DNA of 64,000 bases from CAVPCY01 sp963702525 (GCA_963702525.1 CAVPCY010000013.1:186001-250000); one strand, 5' to 3'. Counted from the first letter of the stretch, positions 20,754-31,411 are shown. The notes: generated by a model not told the origin, from the letters alone. Program-made: numbers and translations.

Positions 20754-21534
20754 TGGCCGATGGGCGAAACAGACCCCTGCGAGACGCGTTGCTTGCGCTG
20801 TCACTGCTCTCGGCCGTGCCCATCTCGACGCGGTGGCCCGACGACGAGCAGACCGGAGCCGCTGCCTGGTTTCCTTTCGTCGGCCTGGTTCTCGGCGCAT
20901 TCGCGTGGGTCGCGGTCCATGTGCTTGGAGTTCGCCGGATGGGACGGACGAGCGAGCCTGGTCGTCGGTGCGGCTATCGTCGCGCTGTGGGCCGGCGCGA
21001 CCCGGATGCTTCACTGGGACGGTCTGGCCGACTACGCGGACGGGCTATGGGGGGGCTCCACGCCTGAGGCGCGGCTGGCGATCATGGCCGACAGCCACAC
21101 GGGCGCGTTCGGCGCGACGGCCGTCGCGATCGTGGCACTCGTCGAGACGGCGAGCGTGGCCTCGATCCTGTCCGGGCAACCATGAGATGCCCATCCTGGT
21201 GATACCTGCTTTCGCTCGGCTGAGCGCGTCGTGCGCCGCCTGGCTCGGAACACCCGCACGGCCGAGCGGTCTGGGTCGCTCGGTCATGGGGCGGCCGACA
21301 CTGCTTGACGTGTATCGTCGCCGCCGCCGTCGTGGGCTCGTCGGCCGCGCTGCTGTACTTGGGATTCGGCGTCTCGGGAGCCGTTCTCGGGATGGTCGGA
21401 TCGTATTGGCGCTCGGCGTGCCGCACGTGCTCGCCAAGCCGACCGGTGGGGTCACGGGCGACGTGATGGGCGCCGGAGTGCTGGTGTGCGAGGCGACTCT
21501 GTTCGCTGTGGCGGCGCTGTTGTGGGGGGCATGA
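20753..21534 (+). CDS. cobS: Adenosylcobinamide-GDP ribazoletransferase (cobalamin synthase, frameshifted)
   Basis: Integral membrane enzyme joining adenosylcobinamide-GDP with alpha-ribazole. It starts at GTG 20753 and reads LRDALLALSLLSAVPIST, a typical CobS N-terminus. A frameshift near 20950 leads to TRMLHWDGLADYADGLWGG, the family's metal-binding motif, and AIMADSHTGAFG. More shifts near 21178, 21310 and 21410 break the hydrophobic C-terminal half (AAAVVGSSAALLYLGFGVSG in one frame, KPTGGVTGDVMGA in another). At least four indels in 780 bases make this one of the most damaged genes here. Confidence 0.82.
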
Positions 21535-22119
21535 TGCACGAGTGCGACATCCTGCTGGTCAGACACCCCGAGACCGAGGCGAACATCTCCGGCAGGCTGG
21601 TCGGGCGAGGTCACTCGGAGTTCACGGCCGAGGGTCGCCGGCAGTTGGCGCGCGTGCCGTCCAAGATCGCCGCGTTCGGCCCGTCGTGCGTATGGACCAG
21701 CCCGCTGGACAGGGCCTATCGGCTTGCTCGGCGCGCCGCTGCGCGCGCGGGGGTCCCGCTCGCCGCTCGACCAGCGTCTCGTGGAGCTGGACTTCGGAGA
21801 GGCCGAGGGCCTCACATTCGAGCAGGTCGCCGAGGCCGGGATGGCATTCAACTATCGCAGCCGCGAAACGCCGGTCGCCCCGGGCGGGGAGAGCCGCGCC
21901 ATGATCGAGGAGCGCGCCGCCGAGTTCTGCGATGAGGTCGTCGCGCTTCGCGGCAAGCATGCGATCGTGACGCACGGCGGCGTGTTTCGCGCGTCCCTCG
22001 TCCACCTGCTTGGGCTGGCGTCCACGGATATCTGGGCGTTTCACATACACAACGCTCAGCTTGCCCATCTCAGGATCGTGGACGGGCACGGTATGCTTGA
22101 GCGGTACGTGCAGGGATAG
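21531..22119 (+). CDS. cobC: Histidine phosphatase, probable alpha-ribazole phosphatase (frameshifted)
   Basis: A histidine-phosphatase (phosphoglycerate mutase-like) protein of about 196 residues. The N-terminal phosphohistidine motif is LLVRHPETEAN, where most members have RHGET. Other active-site residues are in WTSPLDRAY, ELDFGEAEG and VTHGGVFRA. A frameshift lies near 21745. Its position directly after cobS, with overlapping stop and start (ATGATG at 21531), suggests dephosphorylation of alpha-ribazole phosphate. That function is inferred from context. Confidence 0.78.
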
Positions 22120-22213
22120 GCTCGGCACTCCCGGCGAACGCCTATTCGCCTCGAGAAGCCGGCTCGAGAACCGTCGTCACTTGCCGTGGCCGGTGGCGCT
22201 GGATGGAGGTCTC

Positions 22214-23317
22214 GTGGACTGGGAGCGGCTGATTCGGGACGAACTCGCGCCGATGGTGCCTTATGCGCCGGGTCTGCGCGCTTCTGAGGTGCGCGAGCAG
22301 TGCGGATGTGACGTCATCCACAAGCTCTCCAGCAACGAGAACCCCTACGGGCCGGTTCCCGCGGCAGTCGATGCCATGACCGCGTTGCTCCCTCGACTCA
22401 ACGTGTACCCGGACGGGTCGGCGCGGGCACTCAAGGGCGCGCTGGCGTCACACCTGGATGTCGACGTCTCCAACGTGGTGGTCGGCAACGGAAGCAACGA
22501 GCTCATCCGCCTGATCGCGCAAGCGGTGCTGCGTCCGGGAGACGAATGCGTCTTCGCGTGGCCAAGCTTCGTCGTCTACCCGATGGTGACCCAGCTCATG
22601 GGGGCAACGGCTGTCAGGGTGGGACTGACCGATGGCCAGGCGCACGACCTCGATGCGATGCTGGACGCCATCACCGACCGGACCCGGCTCGTCTTCCTGT
22701 GCAACCCCAACAACCCGACCGGCACCATCTACACGAGGGATGTCTTCGCGAAGTTCATGAGTCAAGTGCCCGACGACGTTCTCGTGGTCGTGGACGAGGC
22801 GTACTTCGAGTACGTGACCGCCAGCGACTACCCGAACGCCCTCGAGTGGTTCGACGGGATCCGACCGCTTTGCGTTCTGCGTACCTTCAGCAAGATCTAC
22901 TCGCTTGCGGGATTGCGCGTCGGCTACGGCGTTCTGCCCGAGCAGATGGTCGCGGCCGTGAACAAGATCCGCGAGCCGTTCAACGTGAGTTCCGTGTCTC
23001 AGGTAGCGGCGTACTACTCGCTTCAGGACAAGGCTGAGATCGCCCGTCGACGGGACGTGAACGCGGAGCAGCGCGACGCGCTTGCGCGGGCCTTCGATCG
23101 TTTGGGCGTGCGGTGGTTTCCTTCCGAGACCAACTTCGTCTACATCTTGACCGACACACCCGTCGAGCTGTTCAAGCAGCTGCTGGAGTTCGGAGTGATC
23201 GTGCGCGACTTCGGAACCGCGCCGGCACTGCGAGTCGGCGTAGGATCCCCAGACGACACTGCAGCGACGATCGCGGCGTTCGAGGGCGCACTTGCCAGGT
23301 TGGCGGACAGGCAGTAA
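22214..23317 (+). CDS. hisC: Histidinol-phosphate aminotransferase family protein
   Basis: PLP-dependent class I/II aminotransferase, 367 residues from GTG 22214, with GGAGGT just upstream. Landmarks are KLSSNENPYGP, VVGNGSNELI, FLCNPNNPTGT, VDEAYFEY and the Schiff-base lysine in RTFSKIYSLAGLRVGYG. The family acts on histidinol phosphate, but its position before tyrA and aroA would equally suit an aromatic aminotransferase. Following cobC, a CobD-type decarboxylase is a further, less likely, alternative. Confidence 0.85.
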   Translation: MDWERLIRDELAPMVPYAPGLRASEVREQCGCDVIHKLSSNENPYGPVPAAVDAMTALLPRLNVYPDGSARALKGALASHLDVDVSNVVVGNGSNELIRLIAQAVLRPGDECVFAWPSFVVYPMVTQLMGATAVRVGLTDGQAHDLDAMLDAITDRTRLVFLCNPNNPTGTIYTRDVFAKFMSQVPDDVLVVVDEAYFEYVTASDYPNALEWFDGIRPLCVLRTFSKIYSLAGLRVGYGVLPEQMVAAVNKIREPFNVSSVSQVAAYYSLQDKAEIARRRDVNAEQRDALARAFDRLGVRWFPSETNFVYILTDTPVELFKQLLEFGVIVRDFGTAPALRVGVGSPDDTAATIAAFEGALARLADRQ

Positions 23318-23349
23318 CGAGCGTTGACTATCGGCATTGGGGTGCTGTG

Positions 23350-24498
23350 ATGAGTGACGGACGCGTGGAGCGCATCGCCGTGATCGGCGTGGGTCTGATC
23401 GGCGGGTCCTTCGCCAGGGCGCTCAAGCAACTGGCTGAGCCGCCCGCCGTGCTCGGCATCGATACCGACGCGGACGCCCTGGCGTGGGCTCTCGAGGACG
23501 GGGTCGTCGACGAGGTGTCTCTGCCCGATGGTGCCGCTGCCTCTGAATGGCTGGCACCGGGCGGGGCCGACGTCGTCGTCGTTGCCACGCCGGCAAGCTT
23601 CACCGTGCGCTGGCTCTCGGTGCTTGGCGCGGCTGGATTCGACGGGATCGTTACCGACGTGTCCTCGACGAAGAGCGCTGTCCTTGCGGCCGCGCGCTCC
23701 TTGCTGGCCATGCCTGCGAGGTTCGTTGGCGGACACCCCATGGCCGGAAGCGAGCGCTCGGGTGTGCAGGCGTCGCGAGCGGACCTCTTCGCGGGAGCGT
23801 ACTGGCTGCTCACCCCGGGCCAGGACACCGAGCCGCACGCGTACAGGACGGTGCATGCTCTCGTGAGCTCGATCGGTGCGCGCGTGATCTCGGTGGACGC
23901 CGAATCCCACGACCAGGCCGTGGCCATCGTGAGCCACGTTCCCCACGTCGCAGCGGCTGCGCTCGTCGATCTGGCGGCGGTTCACGCGGGCGAGGGCGGA
24001 GAGCTCCTTCGCCTGGCCGCCGGCGGATTCAAGGACACGACGCGCATCGCGGCGGGATCGCCCGAGTTGTGGACCGGCATCTGTTTGGACAACGCCGACG
24101 CGGTGGCGGCGGGACTGTCGGAGCTGCGCGAAGTCCTGCGGGAGTTCGAAGTGCGCGTGCGTTCGAGGGATGCGGCCGCCATCACCTCCTGGCTTGCCGG
24201 GGCCGCCGAGGTGCGGCGTTCCCTGCCGGCTCAATGGGTTCCGTCGACCGCGGCGCTTATCGAGCTCGTTGTTCCGATGGGCGACCGTCCGGGTGTCGTG
24301 GCTGAGATCACAGGTGCGGTCTCGCGGTCCCGATGCAACATCGAAGGCATCGACATCGACCACGAGACGGAAGATCGAGCCCTTCTGGTCATGGTACTCA
24401 CCGATGAGGGCGATCTGCAGCGACTCTCCGATGAGCTCACCAACCTCGGCTACGAGCCCCGGTTCACACCGCTCAGCGAGACCGGTGAGGGCCAGTGA
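23350..24498 (+). CDS. tyrA: Prephenate dehydrogenase with C-terminal ACT domain
   Basis: Oxidatively decarboxylates prephenate to 4-hydroxyphenylpyruvate in tyrosine synthesis. It is 382 residues from ATG 23350. The Rossmann motif is IAVIGVGLIGGSFARAL, followed by the family blocks DVSSTKSAVL, FVGGHPMAGSERSG and SHVPHVAAAALV. From about residue 300 an ACT domain (LIELVVPMGDRPGVVAEITG) is expected to bind an aromatic amino acid for feedback control. It overlaps aroA by four bases (GTGA). Confidence 0.92.
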   Translation: MSDGRVERIAVIGVGLIGGSFARALKQLAEPPAVLGIDTDADALAWALEDGVVDEVSLPDGAAASEWLAPGGADVVVVATPASFTVRWLSVLGAAGFDGIVTDVSSTKSAVLAAARSLLAMPARFVGGHPMAGSERSGVQASRADLFAGAYWLLTPGQDTEPHAYRTVHALVSSIGARVISVDAESHDQAVAIVSHVPHVAAAALVDLAAVHAGEGGELLRLAAGGFKDTTRIAAGSPELWTGICLDNADAVAAGLSELREVLREFEVRVRSRDAAAITSWLAGAAEVRRSLPAQWVPSTAALIELVVPMGDRPGVVAEITGAVSRSRCNIEGIDIDHETEDRALLVMVLTDEGDLQRLSDELTNLGYEPRFTPLSETGEGQ

Positions 24499-25810
24499 GA
24501 GCCGCCTTCGGCCCCGGTTGCGCTCCGCTTCGCGGGAGCGTCCGCGTCCCCGGCGACAAGTCGCTATCGCACCGCGCCGTCCTTTTCGCTGCGATGGCTC
24601 AGGGGCGCAGCACCCTGTCGGGCATCCTCGACTCGGAGGACGTGCGTGCGACCATCGGCGCCGTTGAAGGCCCTCGGCGCGGTCGTGGAACTCGCGCCGG
24701 CTGAGGACGGCTCGCTCTCGGGCACCGTCGAAGGGTGGGGGGAGCGCGGGCCGAGAAGCCCCGGCGTGCCGATCGACTGCGGGAACTCCGGCACTACCGC
24801 TCGCCTGCTGATGGGCATCATCGCAGGATGGCCGATACGACGTCACCCTGACCGGTGACGCTTCACTCAGCTCGCGGCCCATGAGACGCGTGACCGAGCC
24901 GTTGAGCGCTATGGGTGCCTCGTTTGAAGCGAGTGAGGCGGGCACGCTGCCTGTGACCGTTCACGGCAGCGCCGCGCTCAGGCCGCTCAACTTCGCCTCG
25001 CCCGTCGCGTCCGCCCAGGTGAAGACGGCGGTGCTCTTGGCGGGTCTTCGCGCCTCAGGTGGAGTGCGGGTGATCGAGCCGGCAAGAAGCCGTGATCACA
25101 CCGAGCGGCTGCTGCCTGCGTTCGGAGTGGCCGTGAAGGTCGATCCTGAGACAGGCGCCGTGTCGCTGTGTGGCCCTGTGGTGCCTCAGGCCGCTTCGGT
25201 CGCTGTGCCGGCGGATCCCTCCTCGGCAGCGTTCATCGTTGTTGCGAGTCTGCTCGTACCGGGCAGTCGCGTCTCGCTCACGGGCGTCTCCCTCAACGAG
25301 ACACGGACCGGATTCGTGCGCGTCTTGCAGCGCATGGGGGCTTCCGTGGGTGTCACGAACGCCGACTCGCGAGAGTACGAACCGGCGGGCGACGATGGTA
25401 GTCGAGTACTCTGCGGCGATGCGCGCAACTACCGTGGAGTCCCACGAAGTACCCTCACTCGTCGACGAGGTGCCGATACTGGCGCTGGCAGCGTCTGCTG
25501 CCGTCGGGACCACCAGGTTCGAGGGCGTCTCGGAGTTGCGGGTCAAGGAGAGTGACCGCCTTGCGGCCGTCGCCGAAGGATTGAGTGGCACTGGGTGTCG
25601 AGGTACGAACGGGACCTGACTGGCTGGAGGTCGACGGGCCCTCGTCGCTGCACGGCGCTGCATTTGGACTCGCTCGGCGACCATCGGCTCGCCATGACGT
25701 GGGCGATCGCGGGGTTGGTTGCCGACGGCCCGGTGAGCATCGAGCGTTTCGACGCGGTCGACGTCAGCTATCCCGGTTTTGCGCGTGACTTGGCCGACCT
25801 TGGCGCGTAG
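24495..25810 (+). CDS. aroA: 3-Phosphoshikimate 1-carboxyvinyltransferase (EPSP synthase, frameshifted)
   Basis: Sixth step of the shikimate pathway. GTG 24495 overlaps the tyrA stop. The N-terminal VPGDKSLSHRAVLFAAMA holds the PEP/shikimate-binding lysine. DCGNSGTTARLLMGI, SAQVKTAVLLAGLRA, PADPSSAAFIVVASLL, DEVPILALAA and GVSELRVKESDRL follow in order, as in the family. Frameshifts near 24662, 24830, 25390, 25585 and 25660 split it into six pieces. Restored length is about 438 residues and the last fragment ends DLADLGA with TAG at 25808-25810. Confidence 0.92.
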
Positions 25811-25859
25811 TACAATCCTTCCAGCCGAAGCGCTGCCGAGAAAGGCGGAGAATACCTCG

Positions 25860-26528
25860 ATGATCATCGCCATTGACGGACCTGCAGGTTCGGGCAAGTC
25901 CACCGTGGCACAGAGGGTCGCCGGCAGGCTCGGCTTCCACTATCTCGACACCGGGGCGATGTATCGCGCCGTCGCGTTCCGTGCTCTGTCACTGGGGATC
26001 TCCCCGCACGACGAAGCTTCTGTGGCGGCCATCGCCATGCGCGACGAGGTCGCCTTCGCCCACGAGGACGGCTCCCACATCGCGTCGAGCGTGCTCATCG
26101 CCGACCAGGATGTCACTGCCGAGATCCGGACGCCGCGGGTGGACGAAGCGGTGAGCGCCGTCGCCAAGCAGCCGTCGGTGCGCCGGGCGATGGTCGCCCA
26201 GCAGCGCCACATCGCCGAGCAAGACGACATCGTCGTGGAGGGCCGTGACATCGGCACGGTCGTGTTCCCTGAGGCCGAGCTCAAGGTGTTTCTGACCGCG
26301 TCTTCTGAGGAGCGCGCCAGGCGCCGAGCCGCTCAGCAAAGCGAGAACGGCGTCGAAGTGGCCGAAGAGGACGTGCGTGTAGCGATCGAGCGCAGGGATC
26401 AGGCCGACTCCACGCGTGAGCACTCGCCGCTCGCTGTGGCCGATGATGCCGTCCGCATCGACACCACCGGGATGTCCATAGACCAGGTTGTCGAGAGAAT
26501 CGCGGACCTCGCGGAAAGCCTCGACTGA
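25860..26528 (+). CDS. cmk: Cytidylate kinase
   Basis: Phosphorylates (d)CMP using ATP. It is intact, 222 residues from ATG 25860. The P-loop AIDGPAGSGKSTVAQ is at residues 4-18, LDTGAMYRAVAF and VEGRDIGTVVFPEAELKVFL are diagnostic, and the RRDQADSTREHSPL block binds CMP. A TACAAT at about 25811-25816 could be a -10 element. The stop overlaps the first base of plsC. Confidence 0.95.
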   Translation: MIIAIDGPAGSGKSTVAQRVAGRLGFHYLDTGAMYRAVAFRALSLGISPHDEASVAAIAMRDEVAFAHEDGSHIASSVLIADQDVTAEIRTPRVDEAVSAVAKQPSVRRAMVAQQRHIAEQDDIVVEGRDIGTVVFPEAELKVFLTASSEERARRRAAQQSENGVEVAEEDVRVAIERRDQADSTREHSPLAVADDAVRIDTTGMSIDQVVERIADLAESLD

Positions 26529-27205
26529 TGCGCCCCTCGGAGGTACGAGGAAAGCCGATGTTCGGTGACGGAGCGCCCAAGTGGCGCTTCGCGCGCTTCG
26601 TCCGCCGTGTCGCCGTGCCGGTGGCGCTTCGGATCTACAGGGTGCGCTTCTTGGGTACCGAGAACCTGCCGGACGGCCCGGTCATCTGCGCGGGCAACCA
26701 CGTGAGCTATCTCGATCCCATTCTCCTGTGGGCGGGTTCGCCGCGGCAGCTGCACTTCGTTGCCAAGGCCGAACTGTGGGAGACGGGATGGCTGGGGTGG
26801 GCGCTCGACCATTTCTGGGCGATCCCGGTTCGGCGAGCGACCGCCGACCGGGAGATGATCGCGACCGCCTCTGAGCTGCTGTCTCGCGGCGAGTCGCTCG
26901 GGATGTTTCCCGAGGGGACCCGCCAGCGAGATGCCGAAAGCGGTGAGCTTGGAGAGGCGCAGGGTGGAGTCTCGTTCATAGCGCTTCGTGCGAACGTTCC
27001 CGTGGTTCCGGTGGGCATTGCGGGTACCGATAAGGCGTTGCCTGCCGGCGCGAAGGTTCCGCGCTTTCCGCCGGTGACGTTCGTATTCGGCCAGCCGGTC
27101 CGTCCCGAGGAGTTCGAAGGTGGCCGCAAGGAGCGTATGGAGGCTATGACCGCAGCCCTGATGCAACGAATCGCCGCCGCTCGCGAAGTAGCGAAGGGGG
27201 CGTGA
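26528..27205 (+). CDS. plsC: 1-acyl-sn-glycerol-3-phosphate acyltransferase
   Basis: Second acylation step of phosphatidate synthesis, at the membrane. It is 225 residues from ATG 26528. The catalytic NHVSYLDP (HX4D) lies near residue 57, substrate-binding FPEGTRQRD near 128, and VPVVPVGIAGTDKALP completes the PlsC pattern. A downstream ATG at 26558 is an alternative start. The cmk-plsC-ispH order is common in Gram-positive bacteria. Confidence 0.92.
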   Translation: MRPSEVRGKPMFGDGAPKWRFARFVRRVAVPVALRIYRVRFLGTENLPDGPVICAGNHVSYLDPILLWAGSPRQLHFVAKAELWETGWLGWALDHFWAIPVRRATADREMIATASELLSRGESLGMFPEGTRQRDAESGELGEAQGGVSFIALRANVPVVPVGIAGTDKALPAGAKVPRFPPVTFVFGQPVRPEEFEGGRKERMEAMTAALMQRIAAAREVAKGA

Positions 27206-27207
27206 GC

Positions 27208-28041
27208 ATGCGGGTCGAGGTCGCCAGATACGCGGGGGTCTGCTACGGGGTCGAGCGAGCGCTCAGACTCGCCGAGGAGGCTGCCGAGAGCGGGAAGGTC
27301 GTGCATACTCTCGGCCCGTTGATCCACAACCCGCAGGCCGTCGACGCGCTCCAAGCCAAAGGAGTGGCTGTGGCGGCGTGTTTGGACGAGGTGGACTCGG
27401 GGACGCTTGTCATCCGGAGTCACGGCGTCGATCCGGCGATCATCGCATCGGCTCAGGACAAGGGTTTGGACGTCGTGGACGCTACCTGTCCTCACGTGAG
27501 CAAGGCGCACGATGCGGCTGGCGAGCTGCGTGCCGACGGATACGCGGTTGTGATCGTTGGTGAGGCGGACCACCCGGAGGTCGAGGGCATCATGGCCCAC
27601 GCCGGCGGTGAGGCTGTGGTGGTTGAAGACGTCGACGAGCTGCCTGACCGGTTGCCGTCGCGGCGTGTCGGCGTCGTAGTGCAAACGACCCAGTCCGAGT
27701 CGCTTCTGGAGGCGGTGGTGGCGGCGCTCGTGCCTCGCGTGACAGAGCTGAGGGTGTACAACACCATCTGCTCGGCGACGGTGAAGCGCCAGCGCTCGGC
27801 CGCCGAGCTCGCCGAGAGCGTCGACGTCGTAGTGGTCGTGGGGGGCCACAACTCCGGCAACACGACGCGACTCGTCGAGATCTGCCGAGAGATCAATCCT
27901 CGCACCTACCACGTGGAGACTCCGGGGGAGCTCGACCGTGGCTGGTTCGTGGGCGCGAACAGCGTGGGTGTGGCGGCCGGCGCGTCAACGCCCGATCAGC
28001 AGATGCGAGGGGTCGTCGACGCCATCGAGTCGATGGAGTAG
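27208..28041 (+). CDS. ispH: 4-hydroxy-3-methylbut-2-enyl diphosphate reductase
   Basis: Last enzyme of the MEP isoprenoid pathway, a [4Fe-4S] protein. ATG 27208 is preferred over GTG 27202 because AAGGGGG at 27194-27200 is seven bases upstream of the ATG and only one from the GTG. The three cluster cysteines are in YAGVCYGVERAL (C12), VDATCPHVSKAH (about 96) and YNTICSATVKRQ (about 190). SHGVDP and GGHNSGNTTRL also match. It is 277 residues and intact. Confidence 0.95.
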   Translation: MRVEVARYAGVCYGVERALRLAEEAAESGKVVHTLGPLIHNPQAVDALQAKGVAVAACLDEVDSGTLVIRSHGVDPAIIASAQDKGLDVVDATCPHVSKAHDAAGELRADGYAVVIVGEADHPEVEGIMAHAGGEAVVVEDVDELPDRLPSRRVGVVVQTTQSESLLEAVVAALVPRVTELRVYNTICSATVKRQRSAAELAESVDVVVVVGGHNSGNTTRLVEICREINPRTYHVETPGELDRGWFVGANSVGVAAGASTPDQQMRGVVDAIESME

Positions 28042-28044
28042 TCG

Positions 28045-29415
28045 ATGAGCCGCACTTCCTACGCTCCGAGTCGCCACCCACGGCCGGTGGGCGGCGTGGT
28101 CGCGTCCGTGGCCCCTGGTTCTCCTGCGGCACGCGCTGCACTTGTGCGTGGCGATGTGGTCGTCAGCGTAGAGGGCGCCGAGGTGCGTGATGTGCTGGAC
28201 TGGCAGTGGCTGGCCGACGGTTCGCAGGTCGCCGTTCTAGGTGCAGGACAGCGACTGGTGTCTCCCGCGCGGTGACGCTTCGTCGGGAGATCGGTGAACC
28301 GTGGGGCGTCGAGTTCGCCGAGACTCTCTTCGACGGGGTTCGCACGTGCCGGAATCGCTGCGCGTTCTGCTTCATGGAGCAGCTTCCGAAGGGCATGAGG
28401 CAGCAGCTCTACCTGCGAGATGACGACTATCGGCTGTCGTTTCTGCAGGGCAACTTCATCTCCCTGACCAACCTGTCCGACCACGACGTCAGCCGCATCA
28501 TCGAGCAACGCCTGTCTCCGCTGTACGTGTCGCTGCACGCGGTCTCGCCTGAAGTCAGGGCTGTGCTGGTGTGCGCGAAGGACGACAGGGCGCTCGAGCG
28601 CTTCGATCGAGCTCATCGAGGGTGGGGTCGACCTCCACGTGCAGATAGTGCTGGTGCCTGGAGTCAACGACGGAGCCCGGCTGGAGGAGTCGCTCACTTG
28701 GCTTGCCGAGCGCGACGGCGTGGCGTCGGTAGGAATCGTGCCGCTAGGCTACACACGGTTCCAGTCGCGCTTCGCGTCAAGCTACGGTTCAGCGGATGCC
28801 GCCGAGGCCGTTGTGCGACAGGTTGAGCCGTGGCAGGAGGCGTCGCGTACGCGAGATGGGGTGTCGTGGGTCTATCTGGCGGACGAGCTCTACCTGAGTG
28901 CGATGATGGCTCTCCCGCCGACCGAGGAGTACGACGGATTCCCGCAGTACGAGAACGGTATCGGGATCGTGCGAAGCTTCATCGACGAGTTCGCAGCGAT
29001 CCGGCACTCGGTCGACGGTGCGGTGGACGCGCTGGGCCGCGGTGGGTACTCGGTGGTTCTGGTAACCGGGTCGCTAGCCGCACGGATCCTGCGCGATGCG
29101 GTGGTCGGACCGGAGCGGACTGAGGCGCTGCGCGTGCTGGAGGTGCGAAACGAGTTCTTTGGCGGCAACGTGTCGGTGGCCGGGCTGCTCACAGGTCGCG
29201 ATCTCACCGAGGCGATCGTACGCGATGCCGCGCTGTATCCCGGTGCGACGTACATGCTTCCTGACGTGGTGCTCAACTCGGATGGCGTCACCCTGGACGA
29301 CATGACCGTCGACGATGTCGCGGGTGCGGCCGGCGCCGACGTGCGTGTGCTATCCTGCGACGCCGCGGGTGTGCTCGAGGGGCTCAACACCCTTGCAGGC
29401 CCTGTCTCGTCCTGA
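28045..29415 (+). CDS. DUF512 family Fe-S protein with PDZ-like N-terminus (frameshifted)
   Basis: Protein of about 457 residues. The N-terminal 75 residues look PDZ-like (GGVVASVAPGSPAARAALVRGD and VSVEGAEVRD). After a shift near 28262 comes a radical-SAM-like cluster motif CRNRCAFCF with FMEQLPKGMR, then LYLRDDDYRLSFLQGNF and YVSLHAVSPEVR. A further shift near 28610 leads to DLHVQIVLVPGVNDG and FPQYENGIGIVR. The last part, containing VTGSLAARIL and GRDLTEAIV, is the DUF512 domain. This family often precedes der, as here. Its biochemical function is not established to my knowledge. Confidence 0.82.
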
Positions 29416-29435
29416 CCAAAGGGAGTGAAGCGGTC

Positions 29436-30743
29436 ATGCCGCTGCCAATCGTCGCAGTCGTCGGTCGTCCCAACGTGGGCAAGTCGACGTTCGTCAACCG
29501 GATAGCGCAAGGATCGGACGCCATCGTCCACGAGGCCCGCGGTGTCACGCGTGACAGGAGCTACCACCGCGCGGACTGGAACGGTGTCGACTTCATGCTC
29601 ATCGACACCGGTGGTATCGAGGCGGGCAACACCGACGCCTTCCAGTCGTCGATTCGCGCTCAGGCGATGATGGCCGCCGAGGAAGCGGACGCGATCGTCT
29701 TTCTGGTCGACGGGAAGTCCGGGCTCGCGCCCGACGACACCGAGGTCGCCCGCATCTTGAAGCGCACCGGAACGCCGGTGTTCCTGGTCGTGAACAAGGT
29801 CGACAACCCGGGAAGTCTCGAGGAGACCCACGAGTTCTGGTCACTCGGACTGGATACTCCGTGGCCTGTGAGCGCCACGCACGGCAACGGGACCGGCGAC
29901 CTGCTCGACGAGATGGTGCTCGTGCTGCCCGAGAGCGACCCTGAGGTCGAAGAGGGCACGATCGACGTGGCCATCATCGGCCGGCCCAACGCGGGGAAGT
30001 CCTCGCTGCTCAACCAGCTGGCGGGCAAGGAGCGCTCGATCGTGTCGGAAGTGGCGGGCACGACGCGCGACGCGATCGATCTCACCGTGGTACGGGATGA
30101 GACGACATACCGACTCATCGACACCGCGGGCATCCGCCGCAAGTCGCTGATCGACGAGGACGTCGAGTACTACGGTTTCGTGCGCGCCATGCGCGCCATC
30201 GACCGCGCGCACGTGGCGCTCCTGGTCCTCGACTCGACGATCGGGCTGACCGATCAAGACCAGCGCATCGCGCGCTTCGCGCAGGAGCGCGGATGCGCGA
30301 TGATCCTCCTGCTCAACAAGTGGGATGCCCTCGAGAACGAGATCGACAAGGACGACCTCGAGACCAGGGTGGAGGACCGGATGGGCTTCGTCGGGTACGC
30401 GCCGGTCCTGCGAACCAGCGCGCTCACCGGTCGCGGGATCCACAAGATCTGGGGCGTCATCGACGGGGTCTACGAGAACTACACGAAGGAGATATCGACA
30501 AGCCAACTCAACAAGTTGCTCACCGAGATGCGCGACTTCGGTCATACGCGCAATCAGGGAGGCAAATCACTCCGGCTCCACTACGTTACGCAGACCCGAG
30601 TCGCTCCTCCCGGGTTCGTCTTCTTCGCGAATCACCCCAATCTCGTGGACGACAACTACAGGCGCTACATCGAGAATCGGATGCGGGATCGATTCGACTT
30701 CTCAGGCACCCCGATCATGATGAAGTTCAGGAAGAAGGAGTAG
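29436..30743 (+). CDS. der: Ribosome biogenesis GTPase Der (EngA)
   Basis: Essential GTPase with two tandem G domains that assists 50S assembly. It is intact, 435 residues from ATG 29436 with AAAGGGAG upstream. The first G domain has VGRPNVGKST and DTGGIE. The second has IGRPNAGKSSLLNQL near residue 184 and DTAGIRRKS, with LLNKWD as the G4 motif. The KH-like C-terminal domain includes LLTEMRDFGHTRNQGG. It is followed four bases later by plsY. Confidence 0.96.
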   Translation: MPLPIVAVVGRPNVGKSTFVNRIAQGSDAIVHEARGVTRDRSYHRADWNGVDFMLIDTGGIEAGNTDAFQSSIRAQAMMAAEEADAIVFLVDGKSGLAPDDTEVARILKRTGTPVFLVVNKVDNPGSLEETHEFWSLGLDTPWPVSATHGNGTGDLLDEMVLVLPESDPEVEEGTIDVAIIGRPNAGKSSLLNQLAGKERSIVSEVAGTTRDAIDLTVVRDETTYRLIDTAGIRRKSLIDEDVEYYGFVRAMRAIDRAHVALLVLDSTIGLTDQDQRIARFAQERGCAMILLLNKWDALENEIDKDDLETRVEDRMGFVGYAPVLRTSALTGRGIHKIWGVIDGVYENYTKEISTSQLNKLLTEMRDFGHTRNQGGKSLRLHYVTQTRVAPPGFVFFANHPNLVDDNYRRYIENRMRDRFDFSGTPIMMKFRKKE

Positions 30744-30747
30744 CGCG

Positions 30748-31411
30748 GTGTTGGTCACCATCCTTCGTATCGGGGTGCCCTTCGTCGTCGCTTACCTGGT
30801 GGGCGGCATTCCGTGGACGCTCATCGTGGGCAAGGCGTTCTACGGAATCGATCCGCGCGAGCACGGGTCGGGCAATCTCGGCGCAACCAACGCGTACCGC
30901 CTTCTCGGTCTGCGCGCTGCGATCATCGTGCTCGCCCTCGACCTCGCGAAGGGCGCCGCGGCTGTAGCTCTGGCGATGCTGTTCTGCCCTCCGACGGTGA
31001 CGGGCGATGCGACGGGACTGGGTGTTGATCGGCGTGGCGATGGCGGCGATGCTGGGGCACATGTACTCGCCCTATATCCGATTCCGAGGCGGCAAGGGAG
31101 TAGCGACCGCCGCAGGTGCCATCGCAGTCGTGATGCCCGCCGTGTGGCCCCTGCTCCTGATCACGTTCGTGGTCGCTGCCGCGCTCAGCCGCATGGTGTC
31201 CTTGGGCTCGATCCTGGTAGCGATCGAGTTCCCGATCCTGGTGTGGATCGTCTACCCGACACACGAGGCCTTCCTGGTGTTCGCCGTGGTGGGCTCGCTG
31301 CTCGTGCTGTTCCAGCATCGCGCGAACATCGTGCGCATCTACCGGGGCGAAGAAAGTAAGATATCGTGGAGCGGGTGGGGCGGACCCAAGGGCGAGGACT
31401 CGGAGGACTAG
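30748..31411 (+). CDS. plsY: Acyl-phosphate glycerol-3-phosphate acyltransferase (frameshifted)
   Basis: Multi-pass membrane enzyme making lysophosphatidate from acyl-phosphate. It starts at GTG 30748. The three PlsY loops are visible: HGSGNLGATNAYRLLG, then YIRFRGGKGVATAAG after a frameshift near 31015, then the region preceding LVLFQHRANIVRIYRGEE. Length is about 221 residues. It complements PlsC nearby and uses the product of GpsA, the next gene. Confidence 0.92.
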